Assembly (NCBI GenBank): GCA_031538895.1
Contig: JAVKLU010000048.1
Coordinates: forward strand, 1 to 29,490
Length of the DNA stretch: 29,490 bases
From: JAVKLU01 sp031538895
GTDB taxonomy: Bacteria; Pseudomonadota; Gammaproteobacteria; Burkholderiales; Burkholderiaceae
Direction: 5' to 3'
In this document: positions 8,581-14,929 of the stretch, piece by piece
How positions within the stretch are numbered: the stretch's first letter is position 1
How the letters are laid out: every line of letters starts with the position of its first letter
Notes under the pieces: model-generated
Told to the model about the DNA's origin: nothing
Seen by the model: only the letters and a program-made list of their open reading frames with translations
Database searches by the model: none
Program-made: the position numbers and the translations under genes

Positions 8581-8868
8581 TCACAACAAGTATTTCACAC
8601 CTTCAATGGCATAAAACGCGCGATAAATGTCATCCAGATGTGCGCGACTGGTCGTATGTAATTCAAAAGTCATTGATAAGTAATTACCGGCTTTTGAAGG
8701 GCGTTCCACCAAATTTTTAACCAAAGCAACACCTGTTAACGCCGGCTCGTGGGCTTGCGCTACGGCAATCACTTTGGCACGAACCGCCGTATCGTTGGTA
8801 ATCATGACCTTGATTGGAAAACGACAAGGAAAACGAATCAGCTCTGTGGGCTCAGTCATGACGAACAA
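8581..8868 (-). CDS. YbeD-like DUF493 family protein
   Basis: A 95-aa protein of the DUF493/YbeD family, a small ACT-like alpha/beta fold of unknown biochemical role. It has the typical opening LIRFPCRFPIKVMITND and the typical end TTSRAHLDDIYRAFYAIEGV. In many proteobacteria this gene sits next to lipB; here it is the last gene after rsfS and efp. Length is normal for the family. The start could be M1 or M4 (MTEPTELIRF); M4 would fit the family length slightly better. It is convergent with dciA, with 40 bp between the stop codons and no clear terminator between them. Confidence 0.8.
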   Translation of the reverse strand: MFVMTEPTELIRFPCRFPIKVMITNDTAVRAKVIAVAQAHEPALTGVALVKNLVERPSKAGNYLSMTFELHTTSRAHLDDIYRAFYAIEGVKYLL

Positions 8869-8911
8869 TCACGGCGTATCAAAGTAAATATCGGGTTCAA
8901 CAATCGATAAT

Positions 8912-9469
8912 TTATTTGCTACGGCTACGGTATTCGCCGGTGCGCGTATCGATTTCAATTTTGTCACCAATTTCGACAAACAGGGGGACAGGTATTTCAA
9001 AGCCCGTCGCGATTTTGGCAGGCTTCATTACTTTACCGCTGGTATCACCTTTAACCGCAGGCTCGGTGTAAGTCACTTCGCGTACCACGCCCGTTGGCAA
9101 CTCAATTGAAATCGCATTGCCCTGATACAACACGATTTCGCAGGCCATACCATCTTCTAAATAATTCAAGGAATCACCCATGTTTTCAGATTCGACTTCG
9201 TACTGATTAAATTCCGTGTCCATAAACACATACATCGGATCGGCAAAATACGAATACGTGGCTTCGCGTTTATCTAACACGACCACTTCAAATTTGTCAT
9301 CGGCTTTATAAACACCTTCATTACCGGCGTTCGTCAATAAATTTTTCATTTTGATTTTGACAACGGCAGAATTTCGCCCCGACTTGTTGTACTCGGCTTT
9401 CAAAATCACCATAGGCTCTGTGCCTACCATAAAAACGTTACCTACTCTGAGCTCTTGTGCGGTTTTCAT
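8912..9469 (-). CDS. efp: Translation elongation factor P (arginine type)
   Basis: A 185-aa, three-domain EF-P. It binds ribosomes stalled at consecutive prolines and speeds peptide-bond formation. The start MKTAQELRVGNVFMVGTEPM, the KOW-like first domain and the two OB domains are complete, ending in EIDTRTGEYRSRSK, the usual C-terminus. The tip of the domain I loop is KSGRNSA with Arg32 in place of lysine. In betaproteobacteria and some gammaproteobacteria this arginine is rhamnosylated by EarP. No earP gene lies next to it here. It is followed by the ybeD-like gene (43 bp) and preceded by rsfS (35 bp), likely one transcript. Confidence 0.96.
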   Translation of the reverse strand: MKTAQELRVGNVFMVGTEPMVILKAEYNKSGRNSAVVKIKMKNLLTNAGNEGVYKADDKFEVVVLDKREATYSYFADPMYVFMDTEFNQYEVESENMGDSLNYLEDGMACEIVLYQGNAISIELPTGVVREVTYTEPAVKGDTSGKVMKPAKIATGFEIPVPLFVEIGDKIEIDTRTGEYRSRSK

Positions 9470-9504
9470 ATCTTTCGTATCAATAAAAAATTAAAAGTAA
9501 ATCA

Positions 9505-9861
9505 TTAGTGCCCTGCTTTATAAGGAATCTCTTTATCGCCCCACAAAGCTTCCAAATTGTAGTACTGGCGAATCACCGGCAACATAATATGAATCACCGT
9601 ATCGCCAGCATCGACCAACACCCACTCGCCACTGCCTTCGCCTTCAACTGTCAGCGGCCAAACACCCGTTTGCTTCAAGTCAACATAAACCTGATTCGCC
9701 AGTGATCGCGTATGCCGATTAGAGGTTCCGGAACAAATAATGACGGTATCAAACAAATTCGATAAGCCACGTGTATCAAAGACTTTCAAGGACTGAACCT
9801 TGAGATTTTCAAGTGCCTTGATCGCGGTTTGCGCCACCGCTGGAGAAGAATTTTTTTTCAT
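9505..9861 (-). CDS. rsfS: Ribosomal silencing factor RsfS
   Basis: A 118-aa protein of the RsfS/Iojap family. RsfS binds ribosomal protein L14 (uL14) on the 50S subunit and blocks subunit joining when nutrients are limiting. Diagnostic segments are LKVQSLKVFDTRGLSNLFDT, VIICSGTSNRHTRSLANQV, GEGSGEWVLVDAGDTVIHIM and YYNLEALWGD. Length matches the family. In many proteobacteria rsfS follows nadD; here the gene upstream is the PCu(A)C-like gene (66 bp away) and nadD is not in the window. The downstream neighbour is efp, so two translation-related genes are together. Confidence 0.93.
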   Translation of the reverse strand: MKKNSSPAVAQTAIKALENLKVQSLKVFDTRGLSNLFDTVIICSGTSNRHTRSLANQVYVDLKQTGVWPLTVEGEGSGEWVLVDAGDTVIHIMLPVIRQYYNLEALWGDKEIPYKAGH

Positions 9862-9927
9862 TAAACCACATCAAATAAATAAACGACAAAATAAATACAG
9901 CGCGCTATCCTAACCGCGATGCGTGAA

Positions 9928-10707
9928 CTAAGGACTGGACGCGTAATTAAGGCGTGTCAGCGGTAAGGTAATCGGGCCCGATATCGACACCTGACTTAAC
10001 ATCGAATCAGCGATTGAATTATTTTTTTGATCTTGCGCTAAGGGTGCAGGCGGTGACTCGACATTCATCGCACTGTCGACACTGAGCGAACTGGGCGATT
10101 GACGTCTTTTGTTCTTGGTTGATTTTGCGCTAACCGATAGATCTTTGCCCTGCTTTGTCGAATCCACTTCAAGCGCCTGTTCTGGCACAGTGTTTGGGGC
10201 TTTATAGCGCACGCGCGCGACCACCCGCAAAATACTAATCCGAGATTTTTTATCTAAAAAATATAAACTCAAAGGCACAACTTGATTCACGCGCAAAGGA
10301 CTTGGAATACCAATCAAACGTAAATGTGCGCCGCTCGCATCTAAATGCACTACGCTATTAGCCGGAATTGGAATCGATTGTTCAAAAGGTGCAATCTCCG
10401 TTTTTTTATGCTGCGCTTGATCGGCCTCCAAACTTTGCTCATCTTGTAGGGGATAGTTGGATAGACGCACACCCACTGCTATCGGCGTTTTTGCATCAAA
10501 CAACTGCACCGCTTCGCTACTGATTAGTCGCAAGGACAGTACCGCCGTCGTTTGTCCCGTCAAGGTTGGCGTCAAACTCGCGTCTTCCACCACTACCGTA
10601 GCCTGCGCCACACCGGAAACAGCGCCCACCAATAATACGCACAGTGCAATCAGTGCAATCAGAAAGCCGCGATAGAGAGACCGTAAAAATAATCGATTAA
10701 GACACAT
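9928..10707 (-). CDS. Degenerate PCu(A)C-like periplasmic protein with disordered tail
   Basis: A ~259-aa exported protein. The ATG at 10707 (MCLNRLFLRSLYRGFL) is preferred; the frame is open to a TTG at 10719. A hydrophobic signal segment spans ~15-36 and ends at GVAQA. Residues ~38-165 resemble the PCu(A)C/DUF461 copper chaperone fold: VVVEDASLTPTLTGQTTAVL near the start and HLRLIGIPSPLRVNQVVPLS near the end. The copper-binding methionine/histidine pattern of that family (HM..M..HxM) is not intact: HxM is replaced by HLR, and the earlier HM region reads RLSNYPL. A 90-aa tail rich in K, S and Q follows. It may be a structural or divergent periplasmic protein that no longer binds copper. The family assignment is moderate; no function is claimed. 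Confidence 0.55.
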   Translation of the reverse strand: MCLNRLFLRSLYRGFLIALIALCVLLVGAVSGVAQATVVVEDASLTPTLTGQTTAVLSLRLISSEAVQLFDAKTPIAVGVRLSNYPLQDEQSLEADQAQHKKTEIAPFEQSIPIPANSVVHLDASGAHLRLIGIPSPLRVNQVVPLSLYFLDKKSRISILRVVARVRYKAPNTVPEQALEVDSTKQGKDLSVSAKSTKNKRRQSPSSLSVDSAMNVESPPAPLAQDQKNNSIADSMLSQVSISGPITLPLTRLNYASSP

Positions 10708-10883
10708 TGAACATATCAATCTCTACAGCGCTCTGCGCAATCTGATCCCTAAGAGTAGTCTCAATCACTTTGATCTTTGGAAAGAATAGGGTTTTGTTGT
10801 GCGCCAATCTATTGTTTTCCTGTAGTTGAATTTCAACAAAAACACCAGAGAGTACTTGTGCAAAGAATCCTTAATTTTTGCGA

Positions 10884-10958
10884 TGGTGGACGATACTGGG
10901 ATCGAACCAGTGACCCCTGCCGTGTGAAGGCAGTGCTCTACCCCTGAGCTAACCGTCC
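10884..10958 (-). tRNA. tRNA-Val (anticodon CAC)
   Basis: On the minus strand the 75-nt sequence folds as a standard cloverleaf. The acceptor stem GGACGGT pairs with ATCGTCC (with one G-U), the D arm contains AGCTCAGGGGTAGAGC, the anticodon arm is CTGCC-TTCACAC-GGCAG, and the T arm holds GGTTCGATCC. The seven-base anticodon loop puts CAC at positions 34-36, which reads the valine codon GUG. The 3' CCA is encoded. No other tRNA is adjacent. Confidence 0.95.
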
Positions 10959-11011
10959 TAATAACTGCTGTACTAGCGATGCGCTTTTAGACGAATTTTT
11001 GATGCGCGATT

Positions 11012-11035
11012 CTAACTCACTAACTCACTAACGCA
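11012..11035. repeat. 8-bp tandem repeat, three copies
   Basis: CTAACTCA occurs twice in tandem, followed by CTAACGCA, in the 221-bp spacer between the tRNA and the lipoprotein gene. It is a small array likely made by replication slippage. No function is evident. Confidence 0.7.
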
Positions 11036-11052
11036 CTCAATCCCACGCCATT

Positions 11053-11087
11053 AAGCCCCGCACCGGCGCAATGCCAAGGCGGGGTTT
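11053..11087. terminator. GC-rich hairpin, possible terminator
   Basis: CCCCGC at 11056-11061 pairs with GCGGGG at 11079-11084, flanked by AA and TT that can extend the stem. On the plus strand it is followed by TTTAGGTTTT. It lies ~95 bp after the stop of the minus-strand lipoprotein gene, where a terminator for that gene would be expected. The T-run is better on the opposite strand, so the direction is uncertain. Confidence 0.4.
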
Positions 11088-11179
11088 AGGTTTTAGTGAT
11101 TAAGTTAAGTTAGGCTGGACACTGCGTGCCCAGCAATCAAACGAGGCAAAACGGATTGTTGCAATCGCTGTAGGCCAAG

Positions 11180-12970
11180 CTACTGCGATTGCAAATGGTA
11201 ATTGGTTTGCAACTGCCCACCTTCGCTGTCTTTGGCGTTGATTTGCAGCAAGAGTTTTTCATCGTTCACCCAATTAGCGTTTGGCGGCAAGTCCGCGCTG
11301 GTGGCTCTACCCGGGATGGCAGCAGTCCCACGTTTATCCATATTTTGATTACGAATATCGGCCGACTGCAAATAGGCACTGCCCGTTTTAAATTGCGCGC
11401 TAAAATTTTTTGTGCGGTCGTATGTTTTGAACGCCTCTTTGCTTTCATCCGTGAGTGCCGGCCAAGGCAAGCGGTCTATGCTACCCCAACTGGCGATGTA
11501 ACCCCCAACAGGTTTGACCACGGTGGCAACTGTGGTGGCAAAGTTATCATCCGAAAACAATTCAATTTGAAACACCGCACCATTGGCTTTAACCTGCGCA
11601 ATCAGGGCTTCGGCCTTAGCAATTTGCTCATCGGTGGAATCTGCGTTTTTTGTATTGAAACGTTTACCATCCAATTTATTGAATTGCTTGCTGCCACAAC
11701 TACCGTTGGGATTATTACCGCCATCAAAATTTGTGCTGTTGAGCAAATCAAGCGTCTGCGCATCCGGACAGCCCTTTTTCAATCGATAGAACTCCTTCCA
11801 AGTACCATTCGCATTGGGAATCGACACAATGGCACTGGCAATTGTCAGGGTTGCACTTGGCGTAGCACACGAAGTGGGCACAGCAATATTCACCGCGCGT
11901 TGAATTTGGCTAGTGCCGTCGTTCAGCCAAAAATTACGGTTGGCTTCCCAGCGCACCTGATTGACACAGTCGTTGGTGTCTATCGCGCGACCAGAAAATT
12001 TGAATGTGCCGCCATCGTTGCGTAAAGTCATGCTACCACCGCCAAAACTGACACGGCACAAGTCGCCCTGACAGATGATGATATTGAGTGTGTCTATACT
12101 CCCGGGCTTATCACAAAAAGCAGCGGTATTTATCACCGCATTGCTGGCCGTAATGGCCGGCATTGCAGCTTTACAAGCAGGCACTTCATTTGCTCTCGCT
12201 TTGTCCATTGCGGCGATGGCGGCGGTTTTAAATGCTGCTAAACGGGCGGTATGTTCGCCACTACTCGATAACACTGGTGCGTTGGTGTCTGCAATTTTGT
12301 TATTGGCCACCTGATTGGTGGCATCGGCGACGACTAAAAACTCACTGGTTTTAGCGCGATTCACCAGGGTTACCGATACTTTGCCCTGCTCCATCGTGTC
12401 CGTTACTACTTTTACCGCATCCAACATGGCATCTACACCGGTATGGTTGGCGGTGAAGCTGGTTTTCACCAAGCCTGCTGCATTACCCTTAATGCCCAGT
12501 TTGCTCACATAGGCGCTCAGTGCGGTGGTGAGTAGGTCTAGCTTGGTCGAAAAAGTATCCCAATTGACGGCAGTGCGCTGGTTAAAAATAGTGGCGGGGT
12601 CGTCTTTAACCGCAAGCGCCAATGCGGCATGGGTTAAGGGAGTCGCGTTAATCACACTCACCTCGTTACTGGCCGAATACAGGCACACATAAAGCCCTGC
12701 GTCAGTGGTGCCGCAGGCTTGCACCAAATAAGGTGTTCCTGCCAGTGTTGCTTGCTGTGTATCGGACAAGTTGTAACTGCCATCGGCCGCCGCATCTACT
12801 GCTACCTCGCCACTGGTGGCGCCACGTACCGTTACTTGGGCTTTGGCCAGCGGCGAACCCGTTGCTGCCGTGCCTTTAATTGAGCTGACCGCTGAAGGAT
12901 TAATTGGGGGTGAAGGGGTTTGAGGGTTTGACGAGCTGGGGCCGCCACACGCGGCCAAAACAGACAGCAT
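11180..12970 (-). CDS. Large hypothetical lipoprotein, probably phase-variable
   Basis: The frame from the internal ATG at 12970 gives 596 aa. It begins MLSVLAACGG, with lipobox LAAC and the acylated cysteine at residue 8. A seven-residue signal peptide is too short, so the true start must be upstream. With one more C (or two fewer) in the 14-C tract at 13084-13097, translation from ATG 13104 joins this frame. The result is a 641-aa (or 640-aa) protein whose N-terminus has basic residues and a hydrophobic stretch GNALSLVFAGVMLSVLAAC, a proper lipoprotein signal. After the cysteine comes an S/P-rich linker. Next is a Carboxypeptidase-regulatory/Ig-like segment (SSIKGTAATGSPLAKAQVTV, AAADGSYNLSD), then helical and beta-rich regions of unknown fold. 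It is probably anchored in the outer membrane. The role is unknown; surface exposure is inferred from the switching. Confidence 0.8.
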   Translation of the reverse strand: MLSVLAACGGPSSSNPQTPSPPINPSAVSSIKGTAATGSPLAKAQVTVRGATSGEVAVDAAADGSYNLSDTQQATLAGTPYLVQACGTTDAGLYVCLYSASNEVSVINATPLTHAALALAVKDDPATIFNQRTAVNWDTFSTKLDLLTTALSAYVSKLGIKGNAAGLVKTSFTANHTGVDAMLDAVKVVTDTMEQGKVSVTLVNRAKTSEFLVVADATNQVANNKIADTNAPVLSSSGEHTARLAAFKTAAIAAMDKARANEVPACKAAMPAITASNAVINTAAFCDKPGSIDTLNIIICQGDLCRVSFGGGSMTLRNDGGTFKFSGRAIDTNDCVNQVRWEANRNFWLNDGTSQIQRAVNIAVPTSCATPSATLTIASAIVSIPNANGTWKEFYRLKKGCPDAQTLDLLNSTNFDGGNNPNGSCGSKQFNKLDGKRFNTKNADSTDEQIAKAEALIAQVKANGAVFQIELFSDDNFATTVATVVKPVGGYIASWGSIDRLPWPALTDESKEAFKTYDRTKNFSAQFKTGSAYLQSADIRNQNMDKRGTAAIPGRATSADLPPNANWVNDEKLLLQINAKDSEGGQLQTNYHLQSQ

Positions 12971-13000
12971 TACACCCGCAAAAACAAGCGATAGCGCGTT

Positions 13001-13037
13001 ACCAACACGTGCACCAAAAAACGCACCAACACGTGCA
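13001..13037. repeat. 13-bp direct repeat with 24-bp period in the lipoprotein leader
   Basis: ACCAACACGTGCA occurs at 13001-13013 and 13025-13037. The 24-bp period is eight codons, so in the coding frame both copies read as ARVG (ARVGAFFG then ARVGNALS) in the signal peptide. It looks like a slippage duplication that kept the frame. Confidence 0.75.
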
Positions 13038-13047
13038 AGCCCTTGTT

Positions 13048-13104
13048 TTACAAAGAAACGCTCAAAATTCTGAAAATGGGAATGGGGGGGGGGGGGGTAA
13101 ACAT
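13048..13104 (-). other. Upstream start and out-of-frame leader of the lipoprotein gene (OFF configuration)
   Basis: The ATG at 13102-13104 follows a strong ribosome binding site. With 14 C in the tract the frame reads MFTPPPPIPIFRILSVSL and stops at TAA (13048-13050). From the same ATG, 15 or 12 C would lead into the lipoprotein frame. The distance from ATG 13104 to the internal ATG 12970 is 134 nt, one short of a multiple of three. Confidence 0.75.
13084..13097. repeat. Homopolymer of 14 G (14 C on the coding strand)
   Basis: Fourteen consecutive G bases, lying 4 bases after the ATG of the lipoprotein gene on the minus strand. Tracts this long are prone to slipped-strand mispairing and are typical of contingency genes in Neisseria, Bordetella and Campylobacter. 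The exact count may also be a sequencing or assembly consensus error. Confidence 0.95.
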
Positions 13105-13110
13105 GAATTG

Positions 13111-13116
13111 CTCCTT
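13111..13116 (-). promoter_or_regulatory. Ribosome binding site that fixes the lipoprotein start
   Basis: AAGGAG on the minus strand, 6 nt before ATG 13104. It is a near-perfect Shine-Dalgarno sequence and the only one near this gene. It argues that translation starts upstream of the C tract and not at the internal ATG 12970. Confidence 0.8.
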
Positions 13117-13130
13117 AAAAATAATAGAGT

Positions 13131-13152
13131 GAATGTTGTCGGAATGTTGTCG
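13131..13152. repeat. 11-bp tandem repeat in the lipoprotein promoter region
   Basis: GAATGTTGTCG occurs twice without spacing (13131-13141 and 13142-13152). The period is about one helical turn, so it could be a regulator site or a simple duplication. Confidence 0.7.
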
Positions 13153-13154
13153 TA

Positions 13155-13168
13155 CAGCAAGCTTGCTG
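13155..13168. promoter_or_regulatory. 14-bp perfect palindrome upstream of the lipoprotein gene
   Basis: CAGCAAGCTTGCTG is perfectly palindromic and lies ~50 bp upstream of the lipoprotein start. It is an operator candidate; no regulator is identified. Confidence 0.45.
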
Positions 13169-13183
13169 CGAGCCCTTACCGAT

Positions 13184-13206
13184 CAGCAGTTAATGATTAA
13201 CTGCTG
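13184..13206. promoter_or_regulatory. 23-bp palindrome between the SemiSWEET and lipoprotein genes
   Basis: CAGCAGTTAAT (13184-13194) and its exact reverse complement ATTAACTGCTG (13196-13206) flank a single base. A 1-nt loop is unsuitable for an RNA hairpin, so a dimeric protein binding site is more likely. It shares the CAGCA ends of the neighbouring 14-bp palindrome. Confidence 0.5.
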
Positions 13207-13268
13207 GTTAATACTTTAGCATAGTTGCACTCACAGTTTGGCACATAAATAATCCTTGATTAGGCGAT

Positions 13269-13529
13269 TTATTTTTTCTCAAATTTTATTTTCAACACCA
13301 ACATGGTACTGGTCAAAATAAGCATGACAATATTGCCCAAAATAAGTGGTAAGTCGCTTTTCATGAATCCATAAGACAACCACAAGATAACCCCCGTCGT
13401 AATAATGACGTAGGTGGCCAGTGAAATGCCACTGACGTCACGAGTTTTTAAGGTGCGCCATACCTGAGGGATGAAAGCAGTCGTGGTGAGAAACGAGGCG
13501 GTAAGCCCTAAAATATCAACAAAAAGCAT
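13269..13529 (-). CDS. SemiSWEET/PQ-loop small transporter
   Basis: An 86-aa protein with three predicted membrane helices (about 5-25, 38-58 and 62-82). The PQ-loop motif is in TTAFIPQVWRTLKTRDVSGI and the proline-glutamine pair is intact. Bacterial SemiSWEETs of this size form homodimers that transport sugars such as sucrose or glucose in both directions. Length is typical (80-100 aa). The start at 13529 lacks a clear ribosome binding site. It is followed by the lipoprotein gene on the same strand, and a MITE-like element lies 69 bp upstream. The substrate cannot be read from the sequence. Confidence 0.88.
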   Translation of the reverse strand: MLFVDILGLTASFLTTTAFIPQVWRTLKTRDVSGISLATYVIITTGVILWLSYGFMKSDLPLILGNIVMLILTSTMLVLKIKFEKK

Positions 13530-13592
13530 AAAGATGGGGGTCAGTGAATACGGTGGATAAAAGAAACTAAGTTTGCCACATCAGAAATCTAT

Positions 13593-13752
13593 CATCTGGG
13601 CACTTCTATAAATACAGAATGTGCGAATGAAGTGCGCGGCGCACAGCACACAGCACACAGAAAGCGGAGCGTACATACAGTACGTGAGGATTTCGCGTAC
13701 TGCGCAACAAAGCAATTCGCCGCAAAAATGAATTGATAGAAGTGCCCATCTG
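13593..13752. mobile_element. MITE-like element, copy A, with 6-bp target duplication
   Basis: The element spans 13599-13746 (148 bp). It begins GGCACTTCTAT and ends with the exact reverse complement ATAGAAGTGCC. It is flanked by CATCTG at 13593-13598 and 13747-13752, a 6-bp target site duplication that marks transposition. It encodes no transposase; apparent frames crossing it are not genes. An internal 7-bp inverted repeat CAGTACG/CGTACTG could form a stem. Copy A holds two units of a 7-bp motif (CAGCACA) where copy B holds one. It is likely moved in trans by a transposase not in this window. Confidence 0.85.
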
Positions 13753-13779
13753 AATATCGTTGCTACTACCTCTAAAATC

Positions 13780-13801
13780 TATAACACCTGATATAACACC
13801 T
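13780..13801. promoter_or_regulatory. 10-bp direct repeat upstream of the GlxA-type regulator
   Basis: TATAACACCT occurs at 13780-13789 and 13792-13801 (12-bp period), 35-56 bp before the regulator start. Each copy includes a TATAAC hexamer that could serve as a -10 box. It is either a promoter/operator or a slippage duplication. Confidence 0.4.
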
Positions 13802-13835
13802 CGCCCGTCGTATTGATGATATTCCGTACAAAAAA

Positions 13836-14843
13836 GTGAATGATGCCCGACCAATGCCCCCCTTAAGCACGCCATTAAGGACTGTCCAGCGTTTTGGATT
13901 TTTACTCATCCCTAATTTTTCGCTCATCGCATTAAGTTCTGCGGTTGATCCTCTGCGTTTGGCCAATGCAGCCCTGGGGCGTCACATTTATCAATACACC
14001 ACGGTGGGGCCAAGCAAGGAAGCCATACGCTCCAGTGATGGAATTCGCGTCGTACCCGACCAAGTCATGGGTGAAACGACTGACTTTGACACCGTCTTTG
14101 TTGTTGGCCCCAACCCCATTCCCAAACGCGGTTTTAGTGATACCACCAAATGGTTGCGGCAACTGGCCTCTCACGGCGTAGCACTGGGCGGGATTGATAC
14201 TGGAACTTACTTTCTCGCCAAAGCCGGTTTGCTCAACGGCTATCGTTGTACCGTGCATTGGGAAGACAGAGAAACCTTGTTAGAACAATTTCCGCAACTT
14301 TTGGTGTCTTCGCGTTTGTTTGAAATTGATCGCGATCGCTACACCTGTAGCGGTGGCGTCAGTCCTTTGGATTTGATGACTGTTTTATTACGTCGCCCGC
14401 CGGGCAGTCGTGACTTGGCGCAGCAAGTATCTGATTTGCTGGTGTCACAACAGCGCAGCCCTTCAGAAACCCAATCACTGCCCATACATTATCGCTACAG
14501 CAACAAACCATCGACTTTGTTAGAAGCTCTCGAACTGATGGAAACCAACGTGGAAGAGTTGCTCAGCGCGTCAGAAATCGCCGCGTATTTAAAAATTTCG
14601 CGGCGTCAATTGGAACGTTTATTTCAAACGCATTTACGCATATCACCGGCGCGAAAATATGTAGAAATTCGCTTGGCTAAAGCGCGTTTGTCAGTGCTGC
14701 GCACCAATCGCCGCATCGATGATATTGCCCGAATTTGTGGCTTTACCTCACCCGCGCATTTCATCACGCGCTACAAACAAGCGTATGGACAAACGCCCTT
14801 AGCCGAACGCAATGCTTTGCTCCGCAGCGAAAAAAACACCTAA
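13836..14843 (+). CDS. GlxA-family AraC-type transcriptional regulator, probable activator of the creatine operon
   Basis: A 335-aa protein with an N-terminal DJ-1/PfpI (class I glutamine amidotransferase-like) sensor domain at ~20-190 and a C-terminal AraC HTH domain at ~240-325. The sensor shows FVVGPNPIPKRG and GGIDTGTYFLAKAGLLNGYR; threonine at the nucleophile position argues for ligand binding and not catalysis. The HTH part contains ASEIAAYLKISRRQLERLFQ and IDDIARICGFTSPAHFITRY. The architecture is that of GbdR, SouR and CdhR, which sense glycine betaine, sarcosine or carnitine metabolites in Pseudomonas. The frame opens at GTG 13836; ATG 13854 is an alternative and neither has a clear ribosome binding site. 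It is convergent with the sarcosine/creatine operon, whose products suggest its ligand (inference: creatine or sarcosine). Confidence 0.87.
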   Translation: MNDARPMPPLSTPLRTVQRFGFLLIPNFSLIALSSAVDPLRLANAALGRHIYQYTTVGPSKEAIRSSDGIRVVPDQVMGETTDFDTVFVVGPNPIPKRGFSDTTKWLRQLASHGVALGGIDTGTYFLAKAGLLNGYRCTVHWEDRETLLEQFPQLLVSSRLFEIDRDRYTCSGGVSPLDLMTVLLRRPPGSRDLAQQVSDLLVSQQRSPSETQSLPIHYRYSNKPSTLLEALELMETNVEELLSASEIAAYLKISRRQLERLFQTHLRISPARKYVEIRLAKARLSVLRTNRRIDDIARICGFTSPAHFITRYKQAYGQTPLAERNALLRSEKNT

Positions 14844-14929
14844 AAACTACTTAGACCCAAAACTCTGAAACGGCGCGACAAGTTCGTTTGCCTAAATGCC
14901 CTACCGTACGTTTTGAAGGCGCAGCGCAA

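Noticed and set aside
10884..10958. tRNA-Val as an integration site for a genomic island
   Set aside because: No integrase gene and no repeated copy of the tRNA 3' end were seen in the window.
11189..12025. A 278-codon plus-strand open frame opposite the lipoprotein gene
   Set aside because: It lies entirely antisense to the lipoprotein frame, shows no signal peptide, domain or ribosome binding site.
13105..13130. TATTAT near 13121-13126 as the -10 box of the lipoprotein gene
   Set aside because: A start site at the proper distance would fall inside or next to the ribosome binding site, and no -35 box fits.
13606..13875. Minus-strand frame across MITE copy A, similar to a frame in copy B (29284-29469)
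   Set aside because: The shared protein segment comes only from the repeated element; it has no transposase motif and the copies differ by a 7-bp indel that breaks the frame.
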